Shown here one piece after another: positions 36,701 through 47,710 of a stretch of DNA of 64,000 bases (position 1 is its first letter; each line of letters begins with the position of its first letter). Location of the stretch: contig JAOVVO010000039.1 in assembly GCA_028564675.1 (NCBI GenBank), positions 124,001 through 188,000 of the forward strand, in the 5' to 3' direction. The position numbers and the translations under genes were made by a program. This stretch comes from Onchocerca lupi. Taxonomy: Eukaryota > Nematoda > Chromadorea > Rhabditida > Onchocercidae. The notes beneath the pieces are model-generated. The model saw only the letters and a program-made list of their open reading frames with translations. It was not told the origin of the DNA and ran no database searches.

Positions 36701-39175
36701 TTTAAGCTTGATATTTAAAGATACATTCTAGGCCTGCATTTTAGATACCAGTTGAAAATCTTGCACTTAAAGCTGTTGAAGTAGAAGATGCAGCAGAAGA
36801 TCCGCTGTTAAGTCCTACTAGTGATAGTGATCTCGGTAAATTTCCAAGTTTTCTTCAGTTTTGCATAAATCGTAGCAAAATATTCCTTTCTTATAATAAT
36901 TGATTGTCATTAATAATCAGACTTGATCACTTTCTCCTTTAATTCCTTATTTTATATTCACTAAAACAGAAAATGTTTTATTATGCAATAAATCGTGGGT
37001 AAGATTGTCTGTTTCCTCAGGAAGCCCATTTTGGAATTTTTTTTTTTTTTTTTTCGAATTGGAAGCCATTGTATTAAGAACCTCACAATGCTTCATAAAT
37101 ATCAATGATGATCATAAGGCTTTTTTTTTGGCATTTGAGTATTCCGTTTTCTTAGAATTTTCGAATTTTTTTTTTCTTTTTCTAGGATTGTAAGTTGTTT
37201 TCTGTTTCGTAATTCAATTGTCTTATAGTTGTGGAAGGATCACCCCGATTTTTGCCTCGCATGGATTCAGACGCTCGTTCAGAGAATGAAATGAAAGAAT
37301 CAGCTCTACAACTTTTGTTAGAAAAAGATGGTTTATCGCCAAGACATGTAGAACCAGACTACTTAAATCCGGCCACGGAAATTAATGTTAAGCTTGCTGA
37401 TTTGGGAAATGCTTGCTGGACGGTTTGTTTCATTGTTCTCTTTGTGATAACTAAATGTTGCATTAATTTTTAAATATCATTTTCAGTGGTTGCATTCTTT
37501 TGCTTATATTGAGTGAAAATCAGTTGTTTCGTGTTTCATAAAACTAATATACAGTGAAATATTATTTATATTAAGTTCTTTTCACATATAATAACTATTT
37601 TAAGTTTTTTTTTTTCTATCATTTGTTTCAATGCGTTATTTTTTTAGCATCATCATTTCACGGAAGATATCCAAACTCGACAGTATAGAAGTTTAGAAGT
37701 GCTTATAGGTGCTGGTTATGGTCCACCAGCTGATATCTGGAGTACTGCTTGCATGGTTCGCATTAAGTAATTTAATTTACGAAGCTTCCAGAAATATTTC
37801 TAAATTGATATTAGGAAGATGGATAAAGTTGAAAAGTATTTTTAAAAAACGGATTTAAATGCTGAAGATACTCAAAACTGATATCTTTCATTATTATAAC
37901 TGAATCCATTTTTTGATTGCAAAAATGCATAAATTGTTTAGAAAATAATTGATGCATACTGTTTTATATTTGTTATTATATTTATAATGATTTCATTTTT
38001 ATGTAATGCAATCTTTTTTTGTATTAGCTAGTTTGTTGAGTTTGTTTGAAATGGATAACATTATTTGCTATGTCAATCATTTTCAGGCATTTGAATTGGC
38101 AACAGGCGACTATTTGTTTGAACCTCATAGCGGTGATACTTACAGTAGGGACGAAGATCATTTAGCACATATAATCGAGCTTCTAGGAACTATTTCTCCG
38201 AGAGTTTACAAGAAAGGAGCTCACTGGCGTGAATTTTTTGATAAGGTGACATTTTCTCTTAAAATTTTGAGGCATCTACACTGCGTACTATATGCATTAG
38301 TTGAAAAGTGCAGTGGTTTATAATTTTCATTAATTTAAAAGCTTTTTTTGATTTTTTAGAAATTTGTCGAGAATAAAGTTACTCGAACTAAACCCGAGAA
38401 CAAAAACTTGGTGATTAGTGGTAGGTTTCTGAAATTTGAAGGAGAAATTTTGACTGATTTAAAACAAATTTATCAAATTGATTGATTTTTGTTTCAGAAA
38501 TATTGCTGATCACGTTTTAAATGATGCTTTGTATAAAGTTATGTTTTTGTAGCATGGGCGTCTACTTCATATTCACCAGTTAAAGCCATGGTCGTTGGTG
38601 GAGGTGTTAACACAAAAATACGACTGGCCAATTGAATCAGCAGGACAGTTTGCGTCATTTCTTATACCAATGCTAGCATTTGATCAAGATGAGCGAGCAA
38701 CGGCTCGACAATGCTTACAGCACGATTGGTTAAAGCCGAATGGTGGTAAACCATTACGTGCAATGGAAAAACAACAGGCGCAAGAGTCGGTACAGAAACC
38801 AAAACCACCTTCTATTCTTGATCCGTCTCCTCCGGTTAGTGTTGTTTATCGTTTCTTTTTTTTCTTTTTTTGTCGTTTTGAATTCTAGAATATAAACTGC
38901 TGTTGAAAATTCATTTAAATATTATAGAATGCTGGCTCTAATTTATGGATGAATGAGTTCTATCCCGAAAGAGTTTTAAATTGTTTTTGTTGAGATAGTT
39001 CCTTAATGTTCGCCAATTTATTGATTCTAACAATTTTCAGGATGAGTCATCGGAATTGGGTGGTGACAGCGATAATACAGAAGGCGAAGAATACTTCGTA
39101 ACGAATGAAATGCATGCAACTTCTCTTGCCAAAGAATCTCAGCAGTCAGTTAGTACTAATGGAGGCGAGGTTTAA
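24758..39175 (+). CDS. spk-1: SR-protein kinase (SRPK / SPK-1 family)
   Basis: SRPKs phosphorylate Arg-Ser repeats of splicing factors. The first recognised exon (24758-24862, ATG at 24794) reads MTSKEERKVLAIQKKKKRK, matching the SRPK1 N terminus. Further exons: 25919-25983, 31348-31591, 31925-32077, 32525-32625, 32712-32853, 33158-33277, 33572-33763, 34074-34163, 34301-34456, about 35025-35382, 36477-36590, 36745-36835, 37229-37422, 37648-37755, 38087-38245, 38553-38834, 39041-39175. Kinase motifs: GWGHFSTVWL (Gly loop), FVAMKIVKSAEHYTE (catalytic Lys), HTDIKPEN (catalytic loop), then the SRPK spacer with KNKKKKLKKKRKKQ, then DLGNACW (DFG equivalent), RQYRSLEVLIGAGY and ATGDYLFEPHSG. The family GHHLLK reads GCNLLK here. 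The protein is roughly 920 residues without the optional 28.7-30.1 kb exons. The entry to the 35-kb spacer exon does not match the preceding donor phase, so one junction there is unsolved. The C-terminal tail is acidic and Ser-rich. Confidence 0.93.
28659..30120 (+). CDS. Probable optional N-terminal coding exons of SRPK (or a nested gene)
   Basis: A long frame is open from 28529 to a TAA at 30122-30124, with reliable-looking coding from about 28862 to 30120. It is Ser/Asp/Glu-rich (SDEINSDDDNDSDEFLSDYA, later ESEAASDFGSYISI) with no recognisable domain. It ends ...TCG AG|GTAAAT, a good donor in phase 2, and the SRPK exon at 31348 needs phase 2. At the 5' side, acceptor CTATTTAG at 28651-28658 also takes the phase-2 donor at 25984. 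From there the other frame (PYKPSINLLDSDSVTFESNV) is open. A 121-bp GT-AG interval, 28741-28861, joins the two frames in phase. With these exons SRPK gains about 447 residues. Alternatives are a separate alternative first exon starting at an internal ATG (28714), or a single-exon nested gene. The hydrophobic reading before 28740 is probably a shadow frame. Confidence 0.55.
31199..31258 (+). repeat. 29-bp tandem duplication in an SRPK intron
   Basis: The 29 bases at 31199-31227 recur identically at 31230-31258 after two bases. They lie about 90 bp upstream of the 31348 SRPK exon. Confidence 0.85.
38360..38420 (+). other. Candidate frame-changing 61-nt cassette exon in SRPK
   Basis: The segment is flanked by a good acceptor (GATTTTTTAG) and donor (G|GTAGGT) and is open in the kinase frame (KFVENKVTRTKPENK...). 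The conserved kinase sequence, however, joins the exon ending at 38245 (FFDK) directly to 38553 (HGRLLHIHQLKPW), matching the family FFTKKGDLKHITKLKPW. Because 61 is not a multiple of three, including this segment shifts the frame and gives a stop within about 30 codons, removing the last part of the catalytic domain. Could be a poison exon, or unspliced intron sequence that happens to carry splice-like borders. Confidence 0.4.
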
Positions 39176-41888
39176 CTGATTGTGATGGTTCCAATTCTGA
39201 TTGAGCAACTGTCACCGGCAAAGAAAGATTTAGAGCTTCAAATGGGGATCTTTTTGTGCCGTGTTAGTCTCGCCTTCTTACAGTCATTTTTCATTTTCTC
39301 ATATTTTCATGAAATGATTTTTTCGGTGTTTGTCATTGACATTTTTTTCTTTTTAGCCATTTCTTAATACTCTGCATGATTTTATTCTTAGAAAAAGGAT
39401 GAATTTCGGGAATTTTATAGAAGCACTTCCTTGCTCCCTGAAAATTTGCATAAAACAAGCTTATTTTATGTTTTTTGTTTCCAAACACTTAAAGAGACTT
39501 TTTAAATTTACTACATTTATCTTTCTGTGGTGGAAGACGTTCTAACTCAGTTTCATTTTTATTTGTCCGTTTATTTAGCATTTGTAAATTTTTAAGTCCT
39601 TTTTGATTATAGCAGTATGATTTTCATGATTATCTTTCCAAATTCAGAATTCGAGCTTGGACAGTATTACTTGACATTGCGCATTTTTTCTGAAGGGATT
39701 TTCTTTCCTGTAATTAAAAATTTGTTATAATCATCTGTAGTTTGAGATATGGAATAACTGCTTTCACCTTAAGATCAGGATTCAGGTAACAAGACCAATT
39801 TTATAGAATTGAAAAAATATTCATTTTTTCATAAAGTGAAGAGGGCAGCATTCCGTATGAAACTATTATTCACATCTTCATGATAAATGTTACAATTTAT
39901 ATTTCTTTTGTAATCGCTTACATATTTTGCTATATGAAACTTTATTAAAAGTGGTTGGAACAATCAAATGCGCTTCCAGGAAAGAATGTGTTCTAATTAT
40001 AAATTCATTCGAGAAATTTTCAGCGGGCTAGGGATTTCTTCATTTGTTTGTTGAGCTAATATGCTCACTACCATATTTTATCCCACTGATCTGTTTGATT
40101 TTATGAATAACAATGCATGATGGAAAAAGTTACGATGGAGTACGTAAGCGAAATAAGAAATGCGAAAAAAACAATGAAATTCATTCTCTGATTCCTCCTA
40201 CTCTTTTTTCCTTTAAAATTCTATTGATGAGTTCATTATCCTATGCATTGCTTTTTGCGTATGCTCCTGAATGTGTCAGAAAATTAAATCCTGAAAGCGG
40301 AAATTATTAGTAATTTTTTTGTACAAAGTCATGAGAATTTCGGTGTGGATTGTCGTTTTATCTCATTTCTTCCTATTTTCATCATTCTACTGTCGTTGGA
40401 GGAAAATGCTTGAGCGGATCCATACGCTTGGCGTCCGTGATTCTAATACACTTCCTTTTCAAAATGAATCTGCCTATTTCTATTTATTACTTAATGAATT
40501 TATTATTACAGTAAAATCGTTCGATCCATTCTCTTTCCCACAGATGCGTAAACATAGAGCTATGTGCATATAATTGTTATGATGATTTAGAGATACTTTA
40601 TATATATACTAACTAAAGTGATTATTTTGTCATTGTCAAGCAAAATTTGTCGGTATTCTTGCTAAAATAAATGATTGCATATAGAGCTTCGATGATCAGT
40701 TGACTTTCTTCTTGTTTTGTGAAGGATTTCAGATATATAGCCGGAATTTGAGCCTCACGACATTGCTTCGATGTTGCTGAAAATCTGATGCCGAAGTGTT
40801 TGCATTTTAATTTTTAACGTTAACCGTCTCTTTCAAATAGATCTTTTTAAGACTGACGAAATGATTCGATGGTGCACGATATGTTAAATTTCCACTATTT
40901 TGCATATCACATGCTCCTTTGTTGCGTTATCTACATATACATTCAACTTTCAGAACTGGCATTTTTACCGTTGTTCATTCTGTGGTATTTATCACCGTCG
41001 TTTGGTTGTATCCCATGCATTGAAAAGTACTTGCTACTTTTCGGTTTTTGACAACGATCCCTTTTCGCATGGCTAAACTCAGAAGACTTTGGGATAACAG
41101 CACTATTGATAGTTTGGTTTCAGCGGCATAAGATGCTCTAATTTTCTCGTTTCATTGGAATGTCAACGATATATTTACCTTATTTCAATACTATGTTAAA
41201 CATTCTGCAAGTTCACTGCTTCGCAGTAACCAACTATTGTCTTGATTTGAAAGACAGAGGAAGCATCCGTACCTCGGAGATTTGTTATATCATATTTAAA
41301 ATTGTTAATGAATTTGTTGCTGAATGATAGAAGAGATGATGCAAAAAGTGAAGCGACAGCTGAGCCGAAGGAAAGCTGGAAAAATATTATTCGCGCATCG
41401 GGATACGATAAAATTCGGAATATGTATTTCGATCACTCATGACAGATGATTATGTGAATTAATAATGAGGAGTTTAGTTTGGTGATGATTTCCGATCGTC
41501 ATTTGTTTTTGAAACTGGAAAATAAAGTATTTTAGAACCATTTTGATTCCTATTTTATAAGTTTTCCTCACTTTTTATCTTTCCAAATCATCTTTTTTTC
41601 TCAAAAAGATTATCACGATGATTACAGAACATGCAATTTCGAGACGGTTCCAAAGCGCGATGATTTTTCAAATATTCAGAAAGTTATCGTTTGGAGAGAC
41701 ATGGATTATAATTATTATGCGAAGCATATTACCGAAAAAGTTTGGCGATCTATATTTATTAAAAAATCTCTGCAGTGAATTCTAATTGATTAAACGGGAC
41801 GGTTGTGAAGTGAAAATTGCTTTAAAAGCCTGAAAGAGTGTTAAGACAATTCGAAGCATAGGAGAGATAATATCGAATACTGAAATAT
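39176..41888. other. 3' flank of SRPK, no further gene recognised
   Basis: AATAAA-like signals occur near 40665 and 41519. The short open frames in this stretch are hydrophobic or broken, and none has flanking splice logic. It is probably a 3' UTR followed by intergenic DNA. Confidence 0.4.
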
Positions 41889-42376
41889 GGAATTAAATAT
41901 TGAGGGATAAATTCTAAAGGAAGTGTATAAATAAAAAGATTTGAAAAAAAAATCGACGAATATAGACTTTTTTCATGCATCAAGTATTAACTAAATTTGA
42001 GGTGAACAATCCAGTTAAATACTTAAGTTTCGGAACAGTGCGGTCAATGAAATTTGTTCTTGGCTTCAGCTGCTGAAAAAACACCGAAAGCTATAAATAT
42101 TGGATCACAATACATTCGGTAATACTAGAAGTAAGCAAAATTGAGTCTACAAAAATCAAAAGATTTTGCTTCTTCTGTACAAAGTTACAGTAATATGTAA
42201 TATATTGTAAAGACAAGAAGTCAGGAGGAATAATTAAAATATAATAAAGGAGAAAAGAGATAGTCCCAATAAAAGAGTAATTGACTAGAAACTTTAACAA
42301 AATAAAACATTCTGCTCTACAAAGTAGAATGGAATTAAATATTGAGGATAAATTCTAAAGGAAGTGTATAAATAAA
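41889..42376 (+). repeat. Direct-repeat pair (47 and 46 bp) flanking about 395 bp
   Basis: The 47 bases at 41889-41935 (starting GGAATTAAATATTGAG) recur at 42331-42376, differing only by loss of one G. The 395 bp between them shows no open frame or terminal structure that I recognise. Near-identity contrasts with the diverged repeats nearby and suggests a recent event. Confidence 0.85.
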
Positions 42377-43450
42377 CAGACTATAGATACAAAAATCAGT
42401 GGTCTCATATCACTGTTGCAGCAGTTGTTGTGTATATTTTCTGTTTGTTCATTTAGTCTTTCCTCTTAACCAGGCTATTTAAGGTTGGATCCTCCTTGTC
42501 ATTGCTGTCCTTGCTCTCTTTTATTTTTTTCTAATATCTTTCCCATTTTCTACATATTGCACGGCATTTTAAGTTCATCTTCAAATTCTACTTCCAAATA
42601 AATTAATGATATTTTGGAGATATTCTCTAAGATATTTTGGATGTTAGTCATGCACACATGCACATTATCATTGTTTCGACTGGCATTCTTTCTATTTTCA
42701 GCGCTAAATACCTTGAAATTAAAAATTAATAAATAATTTATATAAATAAAAATGTAAATGCTACCTGTTACAAATGACAAATCTTCGGAAGTTCTGCACC
42801 GATTGCCTTCAAATTTTGACACAAACTTACGTTCGGACAGATGCGTTTTTTATACAAGCATACTTACTTTTTATCACGTGACACGTCTTGTCATGTCCGT
42901 GACAACTAAAAGTAAGCGAAGGGGTGGAGTTGATTGATTCCCTTCCTTTTTCTTTTCATTCTCTCTCTACCTCCCATCTCTTTTTCTATTGCTATGGTTA
43001 TTACATTACGTGGATTTATCCAAGGAAAGAAGGAAAAAATGACAAGAATTTGAAAAGACATAGCAGATAAATATAAAAATTTTTGGATTTATAAAGAATC
43101 TGAAAAAAAATTTCAAATATCTGTTGAATAAAAATTAGCTTAATTCGTTTGAAAAAAGGCGTCAATTTAAGCTAAAGAAATTTTCTTACATTAATTCTAA
43201 ATATTTCTTAGGTTCAAGCTTTTTGCTCAGTTAATCTTCTCCGACTTAAGTTTGATTTAACTTAATTTGGTGTAAATTTAATATTAAAATATTAACTCAT
43301 AACTTTCTTCATTTTTCCATAGATTAAATATTGAAATCCATCAGAAGTATTGGTGACTAATAATTTTATATAATTAATACAATTCTTTCTTCTTCAAATT
43401 TTATTCATATTATACCTTCATTTGTTTATTTTTATTTATCTATCTATAAC

Positions 43451-45480
43451 TTGCACTTACAAATCGCGAGCAAAGTTCTCTATCAGTTGGGAATGCCATC
43501 ACTGAAACGATCTGCTGCTGCTTCGCTCGATGTAGAATTGCATTGCGAACAAAATAAAAACACGACTGATCTTTTGTCATGTGTGCAATCAAATATTCCT
43601 AAGCTAATGTTTGAGCAAAAAGGCATTTACGACCAAATAATGCAAATTGTCAGTAAGGAGTTGAAGGAATCTTTTTGGATGCGTCAGGAGAAACTAGTGA
43701 AACGTTCCTAATTAGATTGATTCTGGCCACAATTCGATCCCAAAATGGCATAGTATTAGCTTTTGCATCGTCTGGAATATCTGCAACATTGCTACGAAGT
43801 GGAAGAACTGCTCATTCCGCTTTAAAAATGCCACTGAGCATGTAATTCATTAAAACTCCCACACGCAACATTTCGAAAACATCCGGCATGGAAAAAGTAC
43901 TGCAAAATGCAAACTTATTGTTTGGGATGAATGTACAATGGTGCACAAAAAATCGGTCGAGATTCTTGATTGATCATTGCAAGATTTGCATGGAAATATC
44001 AGACCATTTGGGAATGCAGTAATATTGCTTGCAGGAGATTTCAGGCGAATATTACCTGTAATTCCTCGATCGACATCAGCGGACGAAAATGATTGCCTGA
44101 AATATTCTACTTTATGGCGACACGTAAAAACGTTAAAATTAACTACAAATATGATTATTCAGCTCCAAAACGATCGATCAGCTGAGATATTCTCACATCT
44201 ATTGCTGGAAATTGAGAACGGAAAGGTGCTGGCTAATCTGATTACAGGATGAATTTCATAGCCTCATAACTTCTGCAATTTAGTAACGTCAAAAGAAGAG
44301 TTGGTTGATCAATATTGAAACCAATCATAAGAATCACGATTGGCTGACTGTACGAGCTTTTCTTGCGGTCAAAAACAAAGACGTCGACGAACTTAACAAT
44401 ATTATGCAGTCTAATATTCAAAGCGAGGTAGTCACATGTAAGTCCTTCGACACTGTTGTGAAAACAGATGAAGCGGTTAATTATTCAACAGAATTTTTGA
44501 ATCTACTCGATCTGCTACGAATACCACCGCACATATTGCAGTTGAAAATCGGCATGCCAATTATCATGTTCCGGAATATCAACCAATCAAAACTTTGTAA
44601 CGGCACACGGCTTGCAGTAAAAAAATTAATGAGCAACACTGTAGAAGCAACAATCTTGACAGGACCTTTTAGAGGAGATGTCCTTATTCCTCGCATTCCT
44701 ATGATTCCAACGTATGTCGTGAATAATTTCTGAATAGGTGATCGATGTTGATGAATAGTTAATACCGCCAGTGAATTCAAGCGAGTTGAGTTGAAATTTG
44801 TAGTGGAGTTGGAGTAGATTGAATTGTAGAGTTGAATTGTAGAGTTTACACCGATTTATAAGAATTTTATTTTGAAGAAGATCGTCCTTTTCTTAATACA
44901 ACCAAATTTATTTAGTTAGAGATGGAAGTGGTTTAATCACTGGAAATTGTTAAAAACTCAAGTGCATGAGAATGGGTTAATCATGGGAAGCTGTTAAGGC
45001 TAAAATACAATAAGCATTGTAAACAAAATCCAATGAGAAGATTTGGTTGTGAAATTGGATAATGATGTGAATTTAGTTGAGTATTGGAAGTGATTGACAG
45101 CAGAAGGGAATTCCGGTGTGAAAGATTACCAAAAAAAGGAAAAAGAATGGGAAAGAAAATAAGATGCTAAATGATTTACAACACCAGTTACATAATTTAC
45201 AATGAGATTTGGCATGTGATAGGAGCTTCGCGATATCGAATTCGCGACAACGTATGCCATTTCAGTTTAAGAGATTGCAATTCTCAATTCAATTGGCATT
45301 TGCATTCACCATCAACAAAGTCAAGATCAATTTTTAGAATTATCTGGTTTAGATCTAACTTATTGCTTCTCATATGGACAATCATATGTTGAGTGTTCTA
45401 GAGTCGGCAAACCACATAATCTCTATATCTACACAGACAATGGAACAACAAAAAATATTTTATACCCACAATCACTGTGA
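43451..45480 (+). pseudogene. Broken Helitron PIF1-like helicase
   Basis: Pieces of the helicase lie in order but in different frames, with stops between them. They are IYDQIMQIV (about 43630), a decayed P-loop neighbourhood, VWDECTMVHKKS (about 43925), VILLAGDFRRILPVIPRSTS (about 44020), LTTNMIIQLQNDRSAEIF, KIGMPIIMFRN and LCNGTRLAVKKLM (44540-44640), FRGDVLIPRIPMIP, SEFKRVELKF, and the C-terminal GQSYVECSRVGKPHNLYIYT (about 45370-45440) ending at a TGA at 45478-45480. These match the Helitron helicase order (Walker B region, GDFRQ motif, C-terminal SRVGKPHNLYIYT). The gene cannot make a working protein. About 500 bp of unrelated-looking sequence separates the last two blocks. Confidence 0.88.
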
Positions 45481-45768
45481 TTAAACATATTAGAAACGTG
45501 CGCTTTCTCTTTTCTTTTTTTCCACTTAACCAGACTGAGCTACAGCAACGCGTGTATAAAAATATTGCATACGTGTATAAAAACATGTGCATATTCGAAT
45601 GCGAAGTTGTGTCAAAATTTCAAAGCAAGAGGTAAGGAGTTTTCGATATCTAAGATTTTGAATTATGTTTAAGATTTTTGAACAAATGAGCATTGACATT
45701 TTTTTTAATGTAGATTAACTGGGGCCGGACACGCGAAGCATGGTCGACCCTCATAGACTAGCTGAATC

Positions 45769-45785
45769 GCCATGCGGAGCGTAGC
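45769..45785 (+). repeat. Helitron 3' terminal hairpin (copy 2)
   Basis: A 7-bp stem with one mismatch and a GGA loop sits 9 nt before the terminal CTAG. It is equivalent in place and sequence to the hairpin at 11147-11165. Confidence 0.7.
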
Positions 45786-45973
45786 CGAGTCCAGCTAGTT
45801 AGTAATAATAATAATCTATATAAGCAATAACTAATAATAATAATCTATATAAATAGTAATCAATATTATTAATCTATGTAAATAATGATCATTATTTATC
45901 ATTATTAATAATCTATATAAATAATGATCATTATTATTAATCAATAATAATAGTGATCTATATAAATAATAAC

Positions 45974-46230
45974 TGTCGGAATAACCAAAAGAAGGATTCA
46001 TATTAAGATTAATTAGAATAATTTTATTTTTTCTTTTCTTATTTGATTTCGTAAGAATTTGATATATAATAGGTGTTGTCGGAATATCCGAGTAAAGGCT
46101 AATCCATATATGGGTGCAGTTAAAATAATTCTACTTTTTTAGTTGTTCCTGTCGGAGTAACCGAACAAAAGGTAATTCATATATGGTGTTATTAAACTAA
46201 TTCTATCTTTAATTGTTCACCTCATTTCGT
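45974..46230 (+). repeat. Three diverged tandem units beginning TGTCGGAATAACC
   Basis: Units start at 45974, 46077 and 46150 (TGTCGGAATAACC, TGTCGGAATATCC, TGTCGGAGTAACC). Each continues with AAAGG..ATTCATAT and a T-rich end, and units are 73-103 bp long. The same start appears inverted at 50427-50432 (TTATTCCGACA). The TG start suggests LTR ends, but no internal coding was matched to them. Confidence 0.6.
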
Positions 46231-46439
46231 AAATATAATGGTAGTTAAAATTGTTGAGTAATGGAGCAGTCTATTAAAACGTTGCCCAAATGTAATTATA
46301 AATCTATTGAAAGTTAAATTTAATTGGTTTTGCACAATGGGATAATGACCTCCAACGAGAATGCAATCATCCAGTCTAAAGAGCAAATCATTTCACCGAG
46401 GAAAAATGAAGCAATTCTCAACGTCTGCGCCGTCAATTA

Positions 46440-47284
46440 ATGACACCCAGACAGAGACAGGACGTGGACAAAAAACGACATATAAGCAACGGCGAAAATC
46501 AAAATTATCAGTGACAATTAACCAACGACGTCGACTCAACTTCAACGAACTACCATCTCCCGTTTCTTTTCTAATTTTTTATACGTTATCCATATATATT
46601 TATTACTCATTGTGTGTCGCGTCAGCTAATACTGGACGACACCTCACGCGTTGTAATTGAAGTAATAAAATATTCCAATTACTTAGTTTCGTGAAGCACC
46701 CTCATTCAAATAGACCAAGTTTCACGACAGATGTTAATTAAAAATATTAAGATATTAGATGATTGATTACAATGTTTTAAGGACTAAAGCCAGACGTAAT
46801 TTCGACACTATTTGAAACTCTCATATTGTTTAAATTTGTATTGATTAAACTTTAAAGTGTAATGATGCCTAAAATGTGGAGTTTAATAGCCCAAGTCTAA
46901 AAACTAAGACTCATCAATGGCAGAAAATGATGCAATGATCAAAGTCGGCGCCTACTTTGATTGATGCGACTTTATCCTTAATTTATGACACCCAGACTAG
47001 ACAGCGTCAAGGAGTGAACTGAAGCGAAGTAGCCGGCAATCAACGATCCAGAAATCACTGTTAACTTTTCGTCGACAATGATGCGGTCTTGCCTTCGATT
47101 ATCCACCACTACTCCCTTTGATCACGAACTCCACCCTTGATTTCTTTAATTTCTTCATCTATTGTGTTTAGGAATTATTGGACGACTACTCCCTGTATTG
47201 TATTCTATAATACTTAACCGAATAAAATAATAAATATCTTAGTGTCGTGGAACACTCCAATTTACACCATTCAAGTTTCGCATC
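46440..47284 (+). repeat. Possible pair of diverged LTR-like repeats
   Basis: Segments at about 46440-46729 and 46985-47284 share a start (ATGACACCCAGAC), a TATTGTGT...GACGAC..C middle, an AATAAAATATT-like poly(A) region and an end resembling TTCAAGTTTCRC with terminal CA. They are direct repeats with only about 250 bp between them and no polymerase, so if they are LTRs the interior has been deleted. The similarity was judged by eye and is patchy. Confidence 0.4.
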
Positions 47285-47710
47285 AATAATTAATAATAAT
47301 TATTATTATCAATAAATAATAGTAATTAATTATTAATAATAATAAGCAAAATTTAATAAGAATTAACAATTCATAAAAATCAGTAATTAATAATAATAAA
47401 AATTATTGTTAATTAGATAAATTAGGAATAATTAATAATAATTAATAACGGTTTATAATTATTAATAAATAGCAATAACCAATAATAATTGATAATAATT
47501 AATAGTAATTAACCATAATAATTAATGATATTTAATGACAATGGTAATAACAAAAATAATAATTAATAATGATTAGTAATATGATAGTAATAATAATAGT
47601 AGTAATAGTAAAAATAATAATAATAACAGTAGTAATAATGAAATAATAATAATTACAAAATGATAGTAAAATAATAGTCAGAAAATAATAATAAAATAAT
47701 GAAGAATAAA
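47285..47710 (+). repeat. TAA/AAT-rich low-complexity block
   Basis: About 430 bp of interrupted TAA, AATAAT and AATTAAT motifs with almost no other sequence. Related but shorter tracts occur at 45800-45970 and 10845-10920, each beside Helitron sequence. Confidence 0.85.

Larger units (their letters stand above)
42738..45798 (+). mobile_element. Helitron, decayed near-full copy (copy 2)
   Basis: The ends match the short copy at 10571-11177: AAATGCTACCTGTTAC near 42757, GTGACAACTAAAAGTAAG near 42900, ATTCGAATGC near 45594, GATATCTAAGATTTTGAATTA near 45645 and the GC-rich 3' block. A stem-loop at 45769-45785 (GCCATGC, loop GGA, GCGTAGC, one mismatch) precedes CTAG at 45795-45798, followed by T. 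The interior carries a broken PIF1-family helicase as in autonomous Helitrons. No Rep/HUH nuclease part could be seen, so the 5' half of the coding region has been lost. The two copies differ by many substitutions, so both are old. Confidence 0.8.

Noticed and set aside
45398..45592. Minus-strand 64-residue open frame
   Set aside because: It lies antisense to the C-terminal block of the Helitron helicase relic.
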